A DNA stretch of 64,000 nt from Ectopseudomonas chengduensis (GCF_015712065.1 NZ_JACFYZ010000003.1:248001-312000), one strand, 5' to 3'. Shown: positions 26,541 to 35,551, counted from the first letter of the stretch. Notes: generated from the sequence alone by a model not told the origin. Translations and numbers: made by a program.

Positions 26541-26642
26541 TGATCGTTCCCACGCTCCGCGTGGGAATGCCCTTGCAGACGCTCTGCGTCTGAAGGACGC
26601 AGAGCGTCCCAGGCTGGTCTCCCACACCGGAGCGTGGGAGCC
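26541..26642. repeat. composite palindromic repeat (CCCACGCTCCGCGTGGG family)
   Basis: Successive hairpins CCCACGCTCCGCGTGGG, GACGCTCTGCGTC / GACGCAGAGCGTC and CTCCCACACCGGAGCGTGGGAG stack in about 100 bp between the adenine deaminase and oxygenase genes. It is a dispersed Pseudomonas-type repeat, not a gene. Confidence 0.75.
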
Positions 26643-26646
26643 ATCA

Positions 26647-27612
26647 TCAGCCCTGCGCTTCCTCACGCCGATAGGCATAGGTGTCGGCGAAGCGCGACAG
26701 CAGGTACTCGGCGCTGGTTACGGGTGAATACTTGGCCGGGTTGTCCGCGCTGGAGCAGTTCGGCAGGCAGTCGATCAGCGTGTCGGGATGCGGTTCGGCG
26801 AAGAACGGCATGGAGTAGCGATCCACCCCCAGCGGGCTGATCACCCGGTGCGGCGTCGAGGTGTACCGATCGTTGCTCCAGCGCGCCATCATGTCGCCGA
26901 TGTTGACCACGAAGCTGCCGGCAATCGGCGGCGCGTCGATCCACTCGCCATCGCGTGCACGTACCTGCAGGCCGCCGGCATCGTCCTGGTAGAGCAGGGT
27001 GATGCAGCCGTAATCGGTGTGTGCGCCGGCGCCTTGTTGGTCGGCGCTGGTGGCGGTGTGGCGCGGCGGGTAGTGGATCATGCGCAGCACGCTGATCGGC
27101 TCATGAAAGCGCGCGTCGAAGAAATCGTGCTCGATGTCCAGCGCCATGGCCATGGCGCGCAGCAGGGTCTTGGCCAGGTCCTGCATGTCGGCGTAATGCT
27201 GTTCCATCAGCTCGGCCCAGCCGGGTAGATCCGGGTGGCGATTCGGCCCTCGCAGTGGTTTGCCCGCCAGCACCTCGGGGTGATCGGCCGGCATGTGGAA
27301 ACCCATGTCGAAGGTTTCCTTCAAATCGCTCGGTTTGCTTGGGTCGAGCTGTTCGGTGGCGATGGCACCGTAACCGCGGTGGTGGGCGGTCTGGGTGATA
27401 TCGATCTTGAGTTTGTCGTCGGCAGGCAGGGCGAAGAAGTGCTTCGCCGCACTGAACAGGGCGTCGATGCGCTCGCTACCGATGGGGTGGCCGACGATAT
27501 AGAAGAAGCCCCAGTCGCGGCAGGCGCGGTCGATCTGATCGGCCACGGCAGGCCAGGCCAAAGCGTCGTCAGCGTAGAGAGGGGCGATGTCGATGATGGG
27601 TAATGCGTTCAT
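26647..27612 (-). CDS. isopenicillin N synthase-like Fe(II)/2-oxoglutarate oxygenase
   Basis: This 321-residue enzyme has the N-terminal DIOX_N region (PIIDIAPLYADD; RACRDWGFFYIVGHPI) and the jelly-roll core with iron ligands His198, Asp200 (GAHTDYG) and His255 (STPHRVIS), plus the 2-oxoglutarate RxS pair Arg265/Ser267 (RYS). The family hydroxylates or desaturates small molecules in the cytosol. Its neighbours are adenine deaminase, 8-oxoguanine deaminase and a BMP-type importer, so a purine or nucleoside substrate is a reasonable guess. No substrate-specific residue can be read here. Confidence 0.88.
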   Translation of the reverse strand: MNALPIIDIAPLYADDALAWPAVADQIDRACRDWGFFYIVGHPIGSERIDALFSAAKHFFALPADDKLKIDITQTAHHRGYGAIATEQLDPSKPSDLKETFDMGFHMPADHPEVLAGKPLRGPNRHPDLPGWAELMEQHYADMQDLAKTLLRAMAMALDIEHDFFDARFHEPISVLRMIHYPPRHTATSADQQGAGAHTDYGCITLLYQDDAGGLQVRARDGEWIDAPPIAGSFVVNIGDMMARWSNDRYTSTPHRVISPLGVDRYSMPFFAEPHPDTLIDCLPNCSSADNPAKYSPVTSAEYLLSRFADTYAYRREEAQG

Positions 27613-27733
27613 GTTGAGCCTCGGGTGGGCGTTGCTGCGAGTCTTCTCGTACCCAGGGCAGCGGAAAGAGATCTCGGATGAGATCCCCTTGATGCGGTTC
27701 TGCAGTGCAGGGACGGCATCGGTAGTTGCCAGG

Positions 27734-27782
27734 TGGCGGGTTGCACCCGCCCTACAGACCGTAGGGCGGGTGCAACCCGCCA
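27734..27782. repeat. perfect 22-bp inverted repeat at the 3' end of the BMP gene
   Basis: Arms 27734-27755 and 27761-27782 (GTAGGGCGGGTGCAACC core) are exact complements with a 5-base loop, 5 bp after the stop of the substrate-binding protein gene. It would form a very stable hairpin at the mRNA end, with no clear T run. Confidence 0.85.
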
Positions 27783-27787
27783 GCCAA

Positions 27788-28870
27788 TTACTTCGGCATT
27801 TCGGCCTTCACGTTTTCCACGTAGTAGTTCATCGAGGCCAGCTCGGCATTGGTCGCGCTCACGCCCTCGGCGATGCGCACCGCGCCACTCTGATCCTTGA
27901 TCGGGCCGGTGAAGGGGTGGAACTTGCCGCTGCGAATGTCGGCGATGATCTGCTCGGCCTCGCTCTTCACGTCGGCCGGCACCAGGTCGCTGATCGGCAG
28001 CTCGATGGTGTCCTCGGCCAGGCCACCCCAGAAATCTTGCGGCTGCCAGTTGCCGTCGATCACCGCCTGGGTGGATTTGACGTAGTGCGGGCCCCAGTCG
28101 TTGACGATGGAGGTGAGTACGGCCTTCGGCCCGAAGTGAGCCATGTCCGAGGCGTAGCCGACGGAGTAGATGCCACGGCGCTCGGCGGTCTGGATCGGCG
28201 CCGGGCTGTCGGTGTGTTGGAACATCACGTCCACGCCCTGGTCGATCAGCGCGTTGGCGGCATCGGATTCCTTGCCCGGATCGAACCAGGTGTTGACCCA
28301 CACCACCTTAATCTCGGTGCCCGGGTTGTACTTGTCCAGGGCCAGCTGGATGGCGTTGATGTCGCGGATCACCTCGGGGATCGGGAAGGAGGCAACGTAG
28401 CCGACCTTCTTGGTCTTGGTCATCTTCGCCGCGAGGAAGCCGCCAACGAAGCGACCCTCATAGGAGCGCGACAGGTAGGTGCCGACGTTCTTGTCCTGCT
28501 TGTAGCCGGTGGCGTGTTCGAAGGTCACCTTGGGAAATTGCTTGGCCACCTTGATGGTCGGGTTCATGTAGCCGAAAGAGGTGGTGAAGATCAGGTCGAA
28601 ACCACCCTTGGCCATGTTGCGGATCACCCGCTCGGCGTCGGCGCCCTCCGGCACGTTCTCGACGAAGCTGGTGGTCACCTTGTCGCCCATTTCCTTGATC
28701 AGCATCTGCCGGCCTTGTTCATGCTGGTAGGTCCAGCCGTGGTCGCCGATGGGGCCGATGTAGACGAAGCCGACCTTCAGCGGATCGGCGGCGGAGGCGC
28801 TGAGCATGGCGCCAAAGCCCAGGGCGGCGACGAGGGTGCGCAGCAGCGGTTTCTTGCTCTTCTTGTGCAT
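27788..28870 (-). CDS. BMP-family ABC transporter substrate-binding protein
   Basis: This 360-residue periplasmic protein has a signal peptide (MHKKSKKPLLRTLVAALGFG, ending SASA) and a BMP/PnrA-like domain: GFVYIGPIGDHGWTYQHEQG, TTSFGYMNPT, and EGRFVGGFLAAK. Relatives bind purine nucleosides, and nearby genes encode purine deaminases, so it probably captures purines for the permeases at 30696-32826. The start at 28870 begins a clean signal peptide; the upstream in-frame extension to 29104 is rejected. The gene is bracketed by strong palindromes on both sides. Confidence 0.92.
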   Translation of the reverse strand: MHKKSKKPLLRTLVAALGFGAMLSASAADPLKVGFVYIGPIGDHGWTYQHEQGRQMLIKEMGDKVTTSFVENVPEGADAERVIRNMAKGGFDLIFTTSFGYMNPTIKVAKQFPKVTFEHATGYKQDKNVGTYLSRSYEGRFVGGFLAAKMTKTKKVGYVASFPIPEVIRDINAIQLALDKYNPGTEIKVVWVNTWFDPGKESDAANALIDQGVDVMFQHTDSPAPIQTAERRGIYSVGYASDMAHFGPKAVLTSIVNDWGPHYVKSTQAVIDGNWQPQDFWGGLAEDTIELPISDLVPADVKSEAEQIIADIRSGKFHPFTGPIKDQSGAVRIAEGVSATNAELASMNYYVENVKAEMPK

Positions 28871-29060
28871 GGTGGGTGCAGCTCCAGTCTTGGTGTTGGG
28901 GTGGCCGTTGGTTGGCTGATCCCCTGACTGCAAAAAGCTGACCAACAAGACAGATAGCCTTACTGAAAGCCTTTGTGGGCAAGAGCGGAGAATGGTGTGG
29001 AGCGCTATTGGTGCGATGGCCGTGCAGATGCTGCGTTGTGGTGCGATTGCCCTGCTGCAA

Positions 29061-29119
29061 ACCGTAGGGTGCGCCGTGCGCACCGGCAGTTTTTCGGTGC
29101 GCACGGCGCACCCTACGGT
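29061..29119. repeat. perfect 25-bp inverted repeat upstream of the BMP gene
   Basis: Arms 29061-29085 and 29095-29119 are exact complements (core GTAGGGTGCGCCGTGCG) with a 9-base loop containing five T. It lies 7 bp after the 8-oxoguanine deaminase stop, in the mRNA between deaminase and substrate-binding protein genes. Related in sequence to 12807-12867. Confidence 0.88.
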
Positions 29120-29125
29120 TCAGGA

Positions 29126-30481
29126 TCAGGCGTTGACCAACTGCTTCGCTGCCTGACGGTGATCAGCGATCAACTGCGCCACATCCAGCCCTTCGATCTG
29201 CCCATCGATGACGCGCCAGGTGCCGCCGATCATCATCCGGTCGGCGCGGTCGGCGCCGCACAGCAGCAGCGCGGACAGCGGATCGTGGCTGCCGGAGAAG
29301 CGCAGTTCATCGAGCTTGAACAGCGCCAGGTCTGCCTGCTTGCCGACGGCCAATTCGCCAATATCGCTGCGGCCCAGCAGCTTCGCCGAACCCTTGCTGG
29401 CCCAACCGAGCACGCGTTGCGGGGTGATCTGCTCGGCGCCATAACGCAGGCGCTGGATATACAGGGCCTGGCGTGCTTCGAGGATCATGTTCGAGGCATC
29501 GTTGGAGGCCGAGCCGTCGACGCCCAGGCCCAGCGGCGCGCCGGCAGCCTCCAGTTCGACACTGGGGCAGATGCCCGAAGCCAGGCGCATGTTGGAACTG
29601 GGGCAATGGCAGATGCCGGTGCCGGCGGCGCCGAGGCGGATGATTTCCTCGGGGTTGAAGTGGATGCCATGGGCCAGCCAGGTGCGCGGGCCGAGCCAGC
29701 CGACGCTGTCCAGGTAATCCACGGTGCGCAGGCCGAAGCGCTGCAGGCAGAAGTCCTCCTCGTCGAGGGTTTCCGCCAGGTGAGTGTGCAGGCGCACGTC
29801 CAGCTCCTCGGCCAGCTCGGCGCTCTGGCGCATGATCTCCTGGGTCACCGAGAAGGGCGAGCAGGGGGCGAGGGCGATCTGGATCTGCGCGCCGTCGCCG
29901 CGCTGGTGGTACTGGCCGATCAGGCGCTGACTGTCGGCCAGGATCACCTCGCCCTGCTGCACCGTCTGCTGTGGCGGCAGGCCACCGTCGGCTTCGCCCA
30001 GGCTCATCGAACCGCGGGTGAGCATGGCGCGCATGCCCAGTTCGCGTACCGCCTCGACCTGCACGTCGATGGCATTCTCCAGCCCGCCGGGGAACAGGTA
30101 ATGGTGATCGGCAGCCGTGCTGCAGCCGGACAGCAGCAGCTCGGCCAGCGCCACCTTGCTGGCCAGCGCCAGTTTCTCCGGCGTGAGGCGCGCCCAGACC
30201 GGGTAGAGCGTCTTCAGCCAGGGGAACAGCGGCTGATTGACCACCGGCGCCCAGGCGCGGGTGAGGGTCTGGTAGAAGTGATGGTGGGTGTTGATCAGGC
30301 CCGGCAGCAGCACATGCTCGCGGGCATCGAAGGTTTGCTCGCAAGGTGTTGAAGGCTGCTGGCCTTTGCTGAGCACTTCGGCAATGCGGCCATCTTCGAT
30401 CACCAGGCCGCCGGAAGCGTCCAGGTCGTTGGCAGTGAAGATGGCGAGGGGGGTCTTGATCCAGATACGGGTAGCTGCCAT
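29126..30481 (-). CDS. 8-oxoguanine deaminase
   Basis: This 451-residue amidohydrolase has the metal site THHH (His66, His68), HTHLAET, HGIHF and GVDGSASND. Length and the segment SGCSTAADHHYLFP fit the TrzN/AtzA-like cytosine-guanine deaminase group and P. aeruginosa PA0142, known to deaminate 8-oxoguanine to urate. A GAGGAG ribosome-binding site lies 8 bases before the ATG. It lies between the permease genes and the substrate-binding gene of the same transporter. Guanine deaminase is the main alternative. Confidence 0.87.
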   Translation of the reverse strand: MAATRIWIKTPLAIFTANDLDASGGLVIEDGRIAEVLSKGQQPSTPCEQTFDAREHVLLPGLINTHHHFYQTLTRAWAPVVNQPLFPWLKTLYPVWARLTPEKLALASKVALAELLLSGCSTAADHHYLFPGGLENAIDVQVEAVRELGMRAMLTRGSMSLGEADGGLPPQQTVQQGEVILADSQRLIGQYHQRGDGAQIQIALAPCSPFSVTQEIMRQSAELAEELDVRLHTHLAETLDEEDFCLQRFGLRTVDYLDSVGWLGPRTWLAHGIHFNPEEIIRLGAAGTGICHCPSSNMRLASGICPSVELEAAGAPLGLGVDGSASNDASNMILEARQALYIQRLRYGAEQITPQRVLGWASKGSAKLLGRSDIGELAVGKQADLALFKLDELRFSGSHDPLSALLLCGADRADRMMIGGTWRVIDGQIEGLDVAQLIADHRQAAKQLVNA

Positions 30482-30608
30482 GAGCAGGCTCCTCTGAGGT
30501 TGATGTCAGGTAAGCCAGCTCAGTGTTGACCCTGTCTGCTGATCCAGGTGCATCGGAAATGACGTGCGGGGAAGATAGCTGACTCTGGAGTCAGGGGCAA
30601 CAAGCCCG

Positions 30609-30685
30609 TCGCGGCTGAAGCGGAATGCCGCCCAGCCGTTCCTACGGGAAACGCGGTGATTGTGTAGGAGCGGCTTCAGCCGCGA
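30609..30685. repeat. REP palindrome, GGCTTCAGCC family
   Basis: Arms TCGCGGCTGAAGC (30609-30621) and GCTTCAGCCGCGA (30673-30685) are exact complements. It lies between the deaminase and the permease genes, with GTAGGAGCGG next to the second arm. This is a second REP family, distinct from the GCCCGC type. Confidence 0.8.
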
Positions 30686-30695
30686 TTCATTGGTT

Positions 30696-31622
30696 TCAAT
30701 GCCCCGGTTGCCAAGGCTGGCCCAGCGATACCGGCGCATACAGCCGGGTCTTGATCGCATCACGCGAGAGCAGCACCAGCACCACGATGGTGGCCACATA
30801 CGGCAGCATGGCCAGCAGGTTCGACGGGATCGACAGGCCGATGCCCTGTGCCACCAGGTGGAGGATGCTAGCCAGGCCGAACAGGTAGGCGCCGAGCAGG
30901 ACACGCAAGACGCGCCAACTGGCGAACACCACCAGCGCCAGGGCGATCCAGCCGCGCCCGGCGGTCATGTTTTCCGCCCACATAGGTGTGTACGCCAGCG
31001 ACAGGTAGCCACCGGCCAGGCCGGCCATGGCGCCGCCGAACAATACTGCCAGGGTGCGCACGCGCAGCACCGGCAGGCCCATGGCGCTGGCGGCGTCCGG
31101 GTTCTCGCCAACAGCCTGGATGATCAGGCCGATACGGCTTTTCAGCAGCACCCAGGCGACCAGGGCGAAGAGGGCGAAGGACAGGTAGATCAGCACATCC
31201 TGGGCGAACAGCATGCGCCCGATCAGCGGGATGTCCGCCAGCAGCGGAATGACGATGGGCTCGAAGCCGGACAGCGGCCTGCCGACCCAGGTGGCGCCGA
31301 CGAAGGTGGAAAGACCCACGCCGAAGATGGTCAGGGCCAGCCCGGTGGCCACCTGGTTGGCATTGAAGCCCAGCGCCACGGCGGCGAACAGCAGCGACAA
31401 CAGCATGCCGGCGGCAATCGCCAGCAGCACGCCCAGCCACAGGCTGCCGGTGCTGAAGGCAACAATAAAGCCGATCACCGCGCCGAACAGCATCATGCCT
31501 TCCTGGCCGAGGTTGAGCACACCGCTCTTCTCGCATACCAGCTCGCCGAGGGCCACCAGCAACAGCGGCGTGCCGGTGCGCGCCATGGCGTAGAAAATAT
31601 TGGTCAACAGATCGAGATCCAT
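30696..31622 (-). CDS. ABC transporter permease, BMP-associated (purine/nucleoside)
   Basis: This 308-residue inner-membrane protein is a BPD_transp_2 permease with eight to nine hydrophobic helices, for example LLVALGELVCEKSGVLNLGQ (early) and FGGAMAGLAGGYLSLAYTPM (about 210-230). The motif ENPDAASAMGLPV is the cytoplasmic coupling loop. It pairs with the permease at 31729 and the ATPase at 32838. The YufQ/NupQ-type of nucleoside importers has the same pairing. Confidence 0.91.
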   Translation of the reverse strand: MDLDLLTNIFYAMARTGTPLLLVALGELVCEKSGVLNLGQEGMMLFGAVIGFIVAFSTGSLWLGVLLAIAAGMLLSLLFAAVALGFNANQVATGLALTIFGVGLSTFVGATWVGRPLSGFEPIVIPLLADIPLIGRMLFAQDVLIYLSFALFALVAWVLLKSRIGLIIQAVGENPDAASAMGLPVLRVRTLAVLFGGAMAGLAGGYLSLAYTPMWAENMTAGRGWIALALVVFASWRVLRVLLGAYLFGLASILHLVAQGIGLSIPSNLLAMLPYVATIVVLVLLSRDAIKTRLYAPVSLGQPWQPGH

Positions 31623-31649
31623 GGGGATTCCTTTGCATTCATGCTCTTT

Positions 31650-31716
31650 GTGGGAGGCGCTTCAGCGGCGAGCTTTTGTCGCGGCTAAAGCGCAATGCCG
31701 CCCAGCCACTCCCACA
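31650..31716. repeat. REP-like palindrome between the two permease genes
   Basis: Outer arms TGTGGGAG (31650) and CTCCCACA (31709-31716) enclose GCTTCAGCGGCGA and TCGCGGCTAAAGC segments of the same REP family as 30609-30685. It lies inside the transporter operon. Confidence 0.65.
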
Positions 31717-31728
31717 GGAAAATAGGGT

Positions 31729-32826
31729 TCAGGTGGTCGCTTCAGCGAGGCGCTCGCGCTTCGCCCATTTCCACTTCAGCCGTGGCCGGTAAAGGATCAG
31801 TACGTCGCAGGCCAGCAGGTAGAACAGCATCATCCCCTGGAACAACTGGGTGATCGCCTGCGGCAGATTGAGGTTCATCTGCGCGTTCTCGCCGCCCAGG
31901 TACAGCAGTGCCATCAGCAGGCTGGCAAACAGAATGCCGAGCGGATTGAGGCGGCCGAGAAAGGCCACGGTGATCGCCGCGTAGCCGTAGCCGGGCGAGA
32001 CCTGCGGTACCAACTGGCCGATCGGCCCGGCCACTTCGCCGACGCCGGCCATGCCGGCCAGGGCGCCGCTGACCAGCAGGGCGAACCACACCAGGCGCTT
32101 CTCGCGAAAACCGACGAAGCCGGCGGCGCGCTTGTCCAGGCCGAGCACCTTGATCTGGAAGCCGAGAAAGCTCTTGTGCAGCAGCACCCACACCGCCACC
32201 AGGGCCAGCAGCGCCAGGTACAGGCCGCCGTGCAGGCGTCCGTCCTCGCTGACCAGCGGCAGGCGACTGGCATCGCCGAACATGGCCGACTCGGGGAAGT
32301 TGAAACCGGCCGGGTCCTTCAGCGGGCCATGCACGAAGAACAGCAGCAGGTTCAGCGCGATGTAGTTGAGCATGATGCTGGTGAGGATTTCGTTGGCGTT
32401 GAACTGCGTGCGCAACCAGGCGGTGAGCCCGGCCCAGGCCGCACCCGCGCAGGTGCCGGCCAGCACTACCCAGGCCAGCGCCCAGCGGCTGTCCCAGTCG
32501 ATCAGTTGCAGGGCCATGGCGCTGCCGGCGAGGGCGCCGATCAGCAGTTGGCCTTCGGCGCCGATGTTCCAGATGCGCGCCTGGTAGGCCACCGCCAAGC
32601 CGAGGGCACAGAGCAGAATCGGCAGTGCCTTGACCAGCAGTTCGGACACGCCGTACCAGTCGCTGACCGGGGCGATCAGCAGGGTATGTAGGGTTTCCAG
32701 CGGGTCATGGCCGAGCAGGGTGAACAGCAGCACACCGCTGACCAGGGTCATTACGGCGGCCAGCAGCGGCGACAGCCAGAGCATGGGGCGCGACGCCTGG
32801 CCGCGCGGTTGCAGGGATAACAGCAT
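31729..32826 (-). CDS. ABC transporter permease, BMP-associated (purine/nucleoside)
   Basis: This 365-residue permease of the BPD_transp_2 family starts MLLSLQPRGQASRPMLWLSP and has about nine helices, with the coupling loop VLGLDKRAAGFVGFREKRLV near 230-250. It is the YufP/NupP partner of the 308-residue permease. The start lies 11 bp after the ATPase stop. Together with the BMP protein it should import purines or nucleosides into the cytoplasm. Confidence 0.9.
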   Translation of the reverse strand: MLLSLQPRGQASRPMLWLSPLLAAVMTLVSGVLLFTLLGHDPLETLHTLLIAPVSDWYGVSELLVKALPILLCALGLAVAYQARIWNIGAEGQLLIGALAGSAMALQLIDWDSRWALAWVVLAGTCAGAAWAGLTAWLRTQFNANEILTSIMLNYIALNLLLFFVHGPLKDPAGFNFPESAMFGDASRLPLVSEDGRLHGGLYLALLALVAVWVLLHKSFLGFQIKVLGLDKRAAGFVGFREKRLVWFALLVSGALAGMAGVGEVAGPIGQLVPQVSPGYGYAAITVAFLGRLNPLGILFASLLMALLYLGGENAQMNLNLPQAITQLFQGMMLFYLLACDVLILYRPRLKWKWAKRERLAEATT

Positions 32827-32837
32827 GACGGGCTCCG

Positions 32838-34385
32838 TCAGCAGGCCGCAGCGGCGGCGGGTTGATCGAATTCACCGGCCATCCAGCGGCCGACGTCTAC
32901 GCTGGAGACCCGCGCCGTCTCGGCCAGCGGCGACAGGCGCCCGCTGCACAGCGCGCCAATGCGGTCGCTGATCTGCAGCAGCTCGTCGAGGTCTTCGGAG
33001 ATCACCAGGATTGCCGCGCCGGCATCGCGCAGGGCGATCAGCGCGTGGTGGATGGCGGCGGCTGCACCGACGTCCACGCCCCAGGTCGGGTGCGCGGCCA
33101 CCAACAGTTTCGGGTTCTGCAGAATCTCGCGACCGAGGATAAATTTCTGCAGATTGCCGCCGGACAGGCTGCGCGCCGCCGTGTCGGCGTCCGGCGTCTT
33201 TACCGCGAAGCGGCGGATGATCTCGTCGGCCAGCGCGCGCACCTTGCCGCGCTGCACCAAGCCGCCCTTGACCAGGCCCTGGCCGAAGGCGGTGAGCAGG
33301 GCGTTGTCCACCAGGCTCATCTCTGGCACGGCGCCGTGGCCGAGGCGTTCGGCGGGGACGAAGGCCAGGCCCAGCCCGCGCCGTGCATCGGGGGGCAGGT
33401 TGGCCACCGGCGTGGCATCTATGCTGACCCGCTCGCGTTCGCCACGCGGTAGGCGGGTTTCGCCGCTGAGCAGGGCGAGCAGTTCGTCCTGGCCATTGCC
33501 GGCCACGCCGGCGATACCGACGATCTCGCCGCTGCGCACCTCCAGGCGAATGCGTTCGAGCGAGCAGCCGAACGGGTCGGGGTTATGCCAGCTGAGGTCA
33601 TCGACACGCAGCCGTGGCAGGCCGCCGCTGACTTTCGGGTAGCTGCTTTCCAGCCCCTCGGCATCGCCGACCATCAGTCGCGCCAGTTCCAGATCGCTGC
33701 ACTCGGCCGGCACGCAGTGGCCGGACACCCGGCCGCCTCGCAGCACAGTGGCGCTCTGGCATAGCGCGCGCACCTCGCCGAGCTTGTGGCTGATAAAGAG
33801 GATGCTGCACCCCTCGGCGGCCAGGCGGCGCAGGGTGACGAACAGCTCGTCGGCCTCTTGCGGGGTGAGCACCGAGGTGGGTTCGTCGAGGATCAGCAGT
33901 TTGATGTCCTGCATCAGGCAGCGGACTATCTCCACGCGCTGGCGCTCACCGATGGACAGGCTGTGCACCAGGCGCGTCGGCTCCAGGGCCATGCCGTAGC
34001 GCTGCGACACCTCGCGAATTTTCGGCTCAAGCTGCTTCGGCGTACCAGCGCCCGCGCCCATGGCCAGGGCGATGTTCTCGGCCACGCTCAGGGTCTCGAA
34101 CAAGGAGAAATGCTGGAACACCATGCCGATACCCAGGCCACGCGCCATGGCCGGATCGCGCATCACCAGTCGCTCGCCCTGCCAGCGAATCTCGCCACTG
34201 CTGGGTTGAGTGACGCCGTAGATGATCTTCATCAGCGTGCTCTTGCCGGCGCCGTTCTCGCCAAGCAGGGCGCGGATCTCACCGGGGGCGATGGTCAGGT
34301 CGATACGGTCGTTGGCCAGACAGCCGGGGTATTGCTTGCTGATGGCCGTCAGCTGCAGGCGTGGGGAAGCGGGTGGGGCGGACAT
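32838..34385 (-). CDS. ABC transporter ATP-binding protein with two nucleotide-binding domains
   Basis: This 515-residue protein has two fused ABC domains. The first has Walker A GENGAGKST (42-50), signature LSIGERQRVEI and Walker B LLILDEPTS. The second has a degenerate Walker A (GVAGNGQDEL, lacking the GKS/T), signature LSGGNLQKFIL and a Walker B where LLVAAHPTWGVD replaces the usual DEPT. An asymmetric pair like this is normal for RbsA/YufO-type sugar and nucleoside importers. First gene of the purine transport operon. Gene order ATPase-permease-permease-deaminase-BMP. Confidence 0.92.
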   Translation of the reverse strand: MSAPPASPRLQLTAISKQYPGCLANDRIDLTIAPGEIRALLGENGAGKSTLMKIIYGVTQPSSGEIRWQGERLVMRDPAMARGLGIGMVFQHFSLFETLSVAENIALAMGAGAGTPKQLEPKIREVSQRYGMALEPTRLVHSLSIGERQRVEIVRCLMQDIKLLILDEPTSVLTPQEADELFVTLRRLAAEGCSILFISHKLGEVRALCQSATVLRGGRVSGHCVPAECSDLELARLMVGDAEGLESSYPKVSGGLPRLRVDDLSWHNPDPFGCSLERIRLEVRSGEIVGIAGVAGNGQDELLALLSGETRLPRGERERVSIDATPVANLPPDARRGLGLAFVPAERLGHGAVPEMSLVDNALLTAFGQGLVKGGLVQRGKVRALADEIIRRFAVKTPDADTAARSLSGGNLQKFILGREILQNPKLLVAAHPTWGVDVGAAAAIHHALIALRDAGAAILVISEDLDELLQISDRIGALCSGRLSPLAETARVSSVDVGRWMAGEFDQPAAAAAC

Positions 34386-34699
34386 GGGAAGCGCTCATGA
34401 ACATGACTGAGCGGGGCTAAAGCAAAAACTTGGCCAGTGAGTCAGAAAATCCATTTTATGGGCTCTCGCCTATGGCCGAGCGCACTGCAATGCCTGCCAT
34501 TGGTGCGTGTCTCTCCGTGTGCTGCGCACAATGCACCGTATTCGCGCGTGCGCGGCTAAAGCCCTTCCACAAAAGCGGTACCCACCTGTGGGAGGGGCTT
34601 TAGCCGCGACCGTTGCCCGGATGTAATCTGGGGGGCACCAGAAATCACTACTTGTGGCTACCAGGGCTAGCTTCTGCGAGCAGCCCGGTTTGAGCGTTT
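34386..34699. other. intergenic region with a REP palindrome
   Basis: No gene is supported in this 314-bp stretch between the purine-transport ATPase and the SDR gene. It contains the palindrome at 34551-34608 and an isolated GCCCGGATGTAAT fragment near 34617. The promoter for the transporter operon should lie in its left half, but no clear -35/-10 pair stood out. Confidence 0.5.
34551..34608. repeat. REP palindrome, GGCTAAAGCC family
   Basis: Arms CGCGGCTAAAGCCCTTCCAC (34551-34570) and GTGGGAGGGGCTTTAGCCGCG (34588-34608) pair with one bulge. It belongs to the family seen at 30609-30685 and 31650-31716. Confidence 0.8.
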
Positions 34700-35386
34700 T
34701 TACCAGGGCAAAGGATTGCCCTCGAAGTCCTGATAACTCAGGCCTGGCCGGCCGACGGCAGCGCTGACCTGTTCGACCATGCCCTTGCAACTGCTGTCGA
34801 TATCCAGCGGGGCGTCGGCGCCGCCCATGTCGGTGCGTACCCAGCCCGGATGCATCAGCACTACGCCGAGTTTTGGGTTGTCCTGAGTGCGCACGAAGCA
34901 CTGCACGAGGTGGTTGAGTGCGGCCTTGCTGGCGCCATATAGCGGCATGCCCAGGCCGGCACCCGCCTCGATGCTGCCGAGGATCGAGCTCATGAACACG
35001 ATCAGCCCATGTTCGGCGGCCAGGTTCGGCAGCAGGCGCTCGGCCACGCGCAGCGGGGCGACGGCGTTGGTCAGGAACAGCTGACCCATTTCCTCGGCGC
35101 TGGCCTGTGCGGTGCTGTGGTGCTCGGGGCCGGCGACCCCGGCGTTGACGAAGATGACGTCGAAGCGCTGGTCGCTCAGGCGGCCGGCCAACTGCTCGAG
35201 GCTGATCGGGTCGGTCATCTCCAGTTGTTCTACGCGCACGCCGGGCAGTGCCTGCAGCGGCGCTTGTTGCGCGGCGCTGCGCACGGTGGCGGTCACGGCC
35301 CAGCCCTGGGCGGCGAATTCACCGGCCAGACCAAGGCCGAGGCCACGTGAGGCACCGATGATCAGGATGGATCGGGAGGCAGTCAT
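34700..35386 (-). CDS. SDR-family oxidoreductase
   Basis: This 228-residue short-chain dehydrogenase begins MTASRSILIIGASRGLGLGL with the cofactor loop GASRGLG. NAG occurs in VIFVNAGVAGPEH, and the catalytic YGASK occurs near residue 147-151. The start at 35386 was chosen because GGAGC lies 8 bases upstream, although a Met four codons earlier exists. It resembles the C-signal-like/sniffer-type SDRs. No operon partner; substrate unknown. Confidence 0.87.
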   Translation of the reverse strand: MTASRSILIIGASRGLGLGLAGEFAAQGWAVTATVRSAAQQAPLQALPGVRVEQLEMTDPISLEQLAGRLSDQRFDVIFVNAGVAGPEHHSTAQASAEEMGQLFLTNAVAPLRVAERLLPNLAAEHGLIVFMSSILGSIEAGAGLGMPLYGASKAALNHLVQCFVRTQDNPKLGVVLMHPGWVRTDMGGADAPLDIDSSCKGMVEQVSAAVGRPGLSYQDFEGNPLPW

Positions 35387-35462
35387 GTCAGGCTCCATGG
35401 TGGATGAGAAAGAAGATCAGCATAGCGAATGCCGATCCGATAAGCCCGGCACGGCAAGCCCC

Positions 35463-35537
35463 TGTAGGAGGCCAGCCCCGGGGCGAAGCTTTTCGAGTGC
35501 GTACAGCCACGATTCGCGGCGGGGCGCCGCTCCTACA
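35463..35537. repeat. degenerate REP-like palindrome
   Basis: TGTAGGAGGCC at 35463 pairs loosely with GGCGCCGCTCCTACA ending at 35537. The inner part carries GGGGCGAAGC and GATTCGCGGCGGGGC. It lies between the SDR and DUF922 genes. Confidence 0.5.
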
Positions 35538-35551
35538 TTTTTGCTGCAGTG

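Noticed and set aside
26463..26727. Short frames between the adenine deaminase and oxygenase genes
   Set aside because: They translate the CCCACGCTCCGCGTGGG hairpin repeat and are not coding.
27587..28927. 446-codon plus-strand frame opposite the BMP gene
   Set aside because: Antisense shadow that also runs through the perfect palindrome at 27734-27782.
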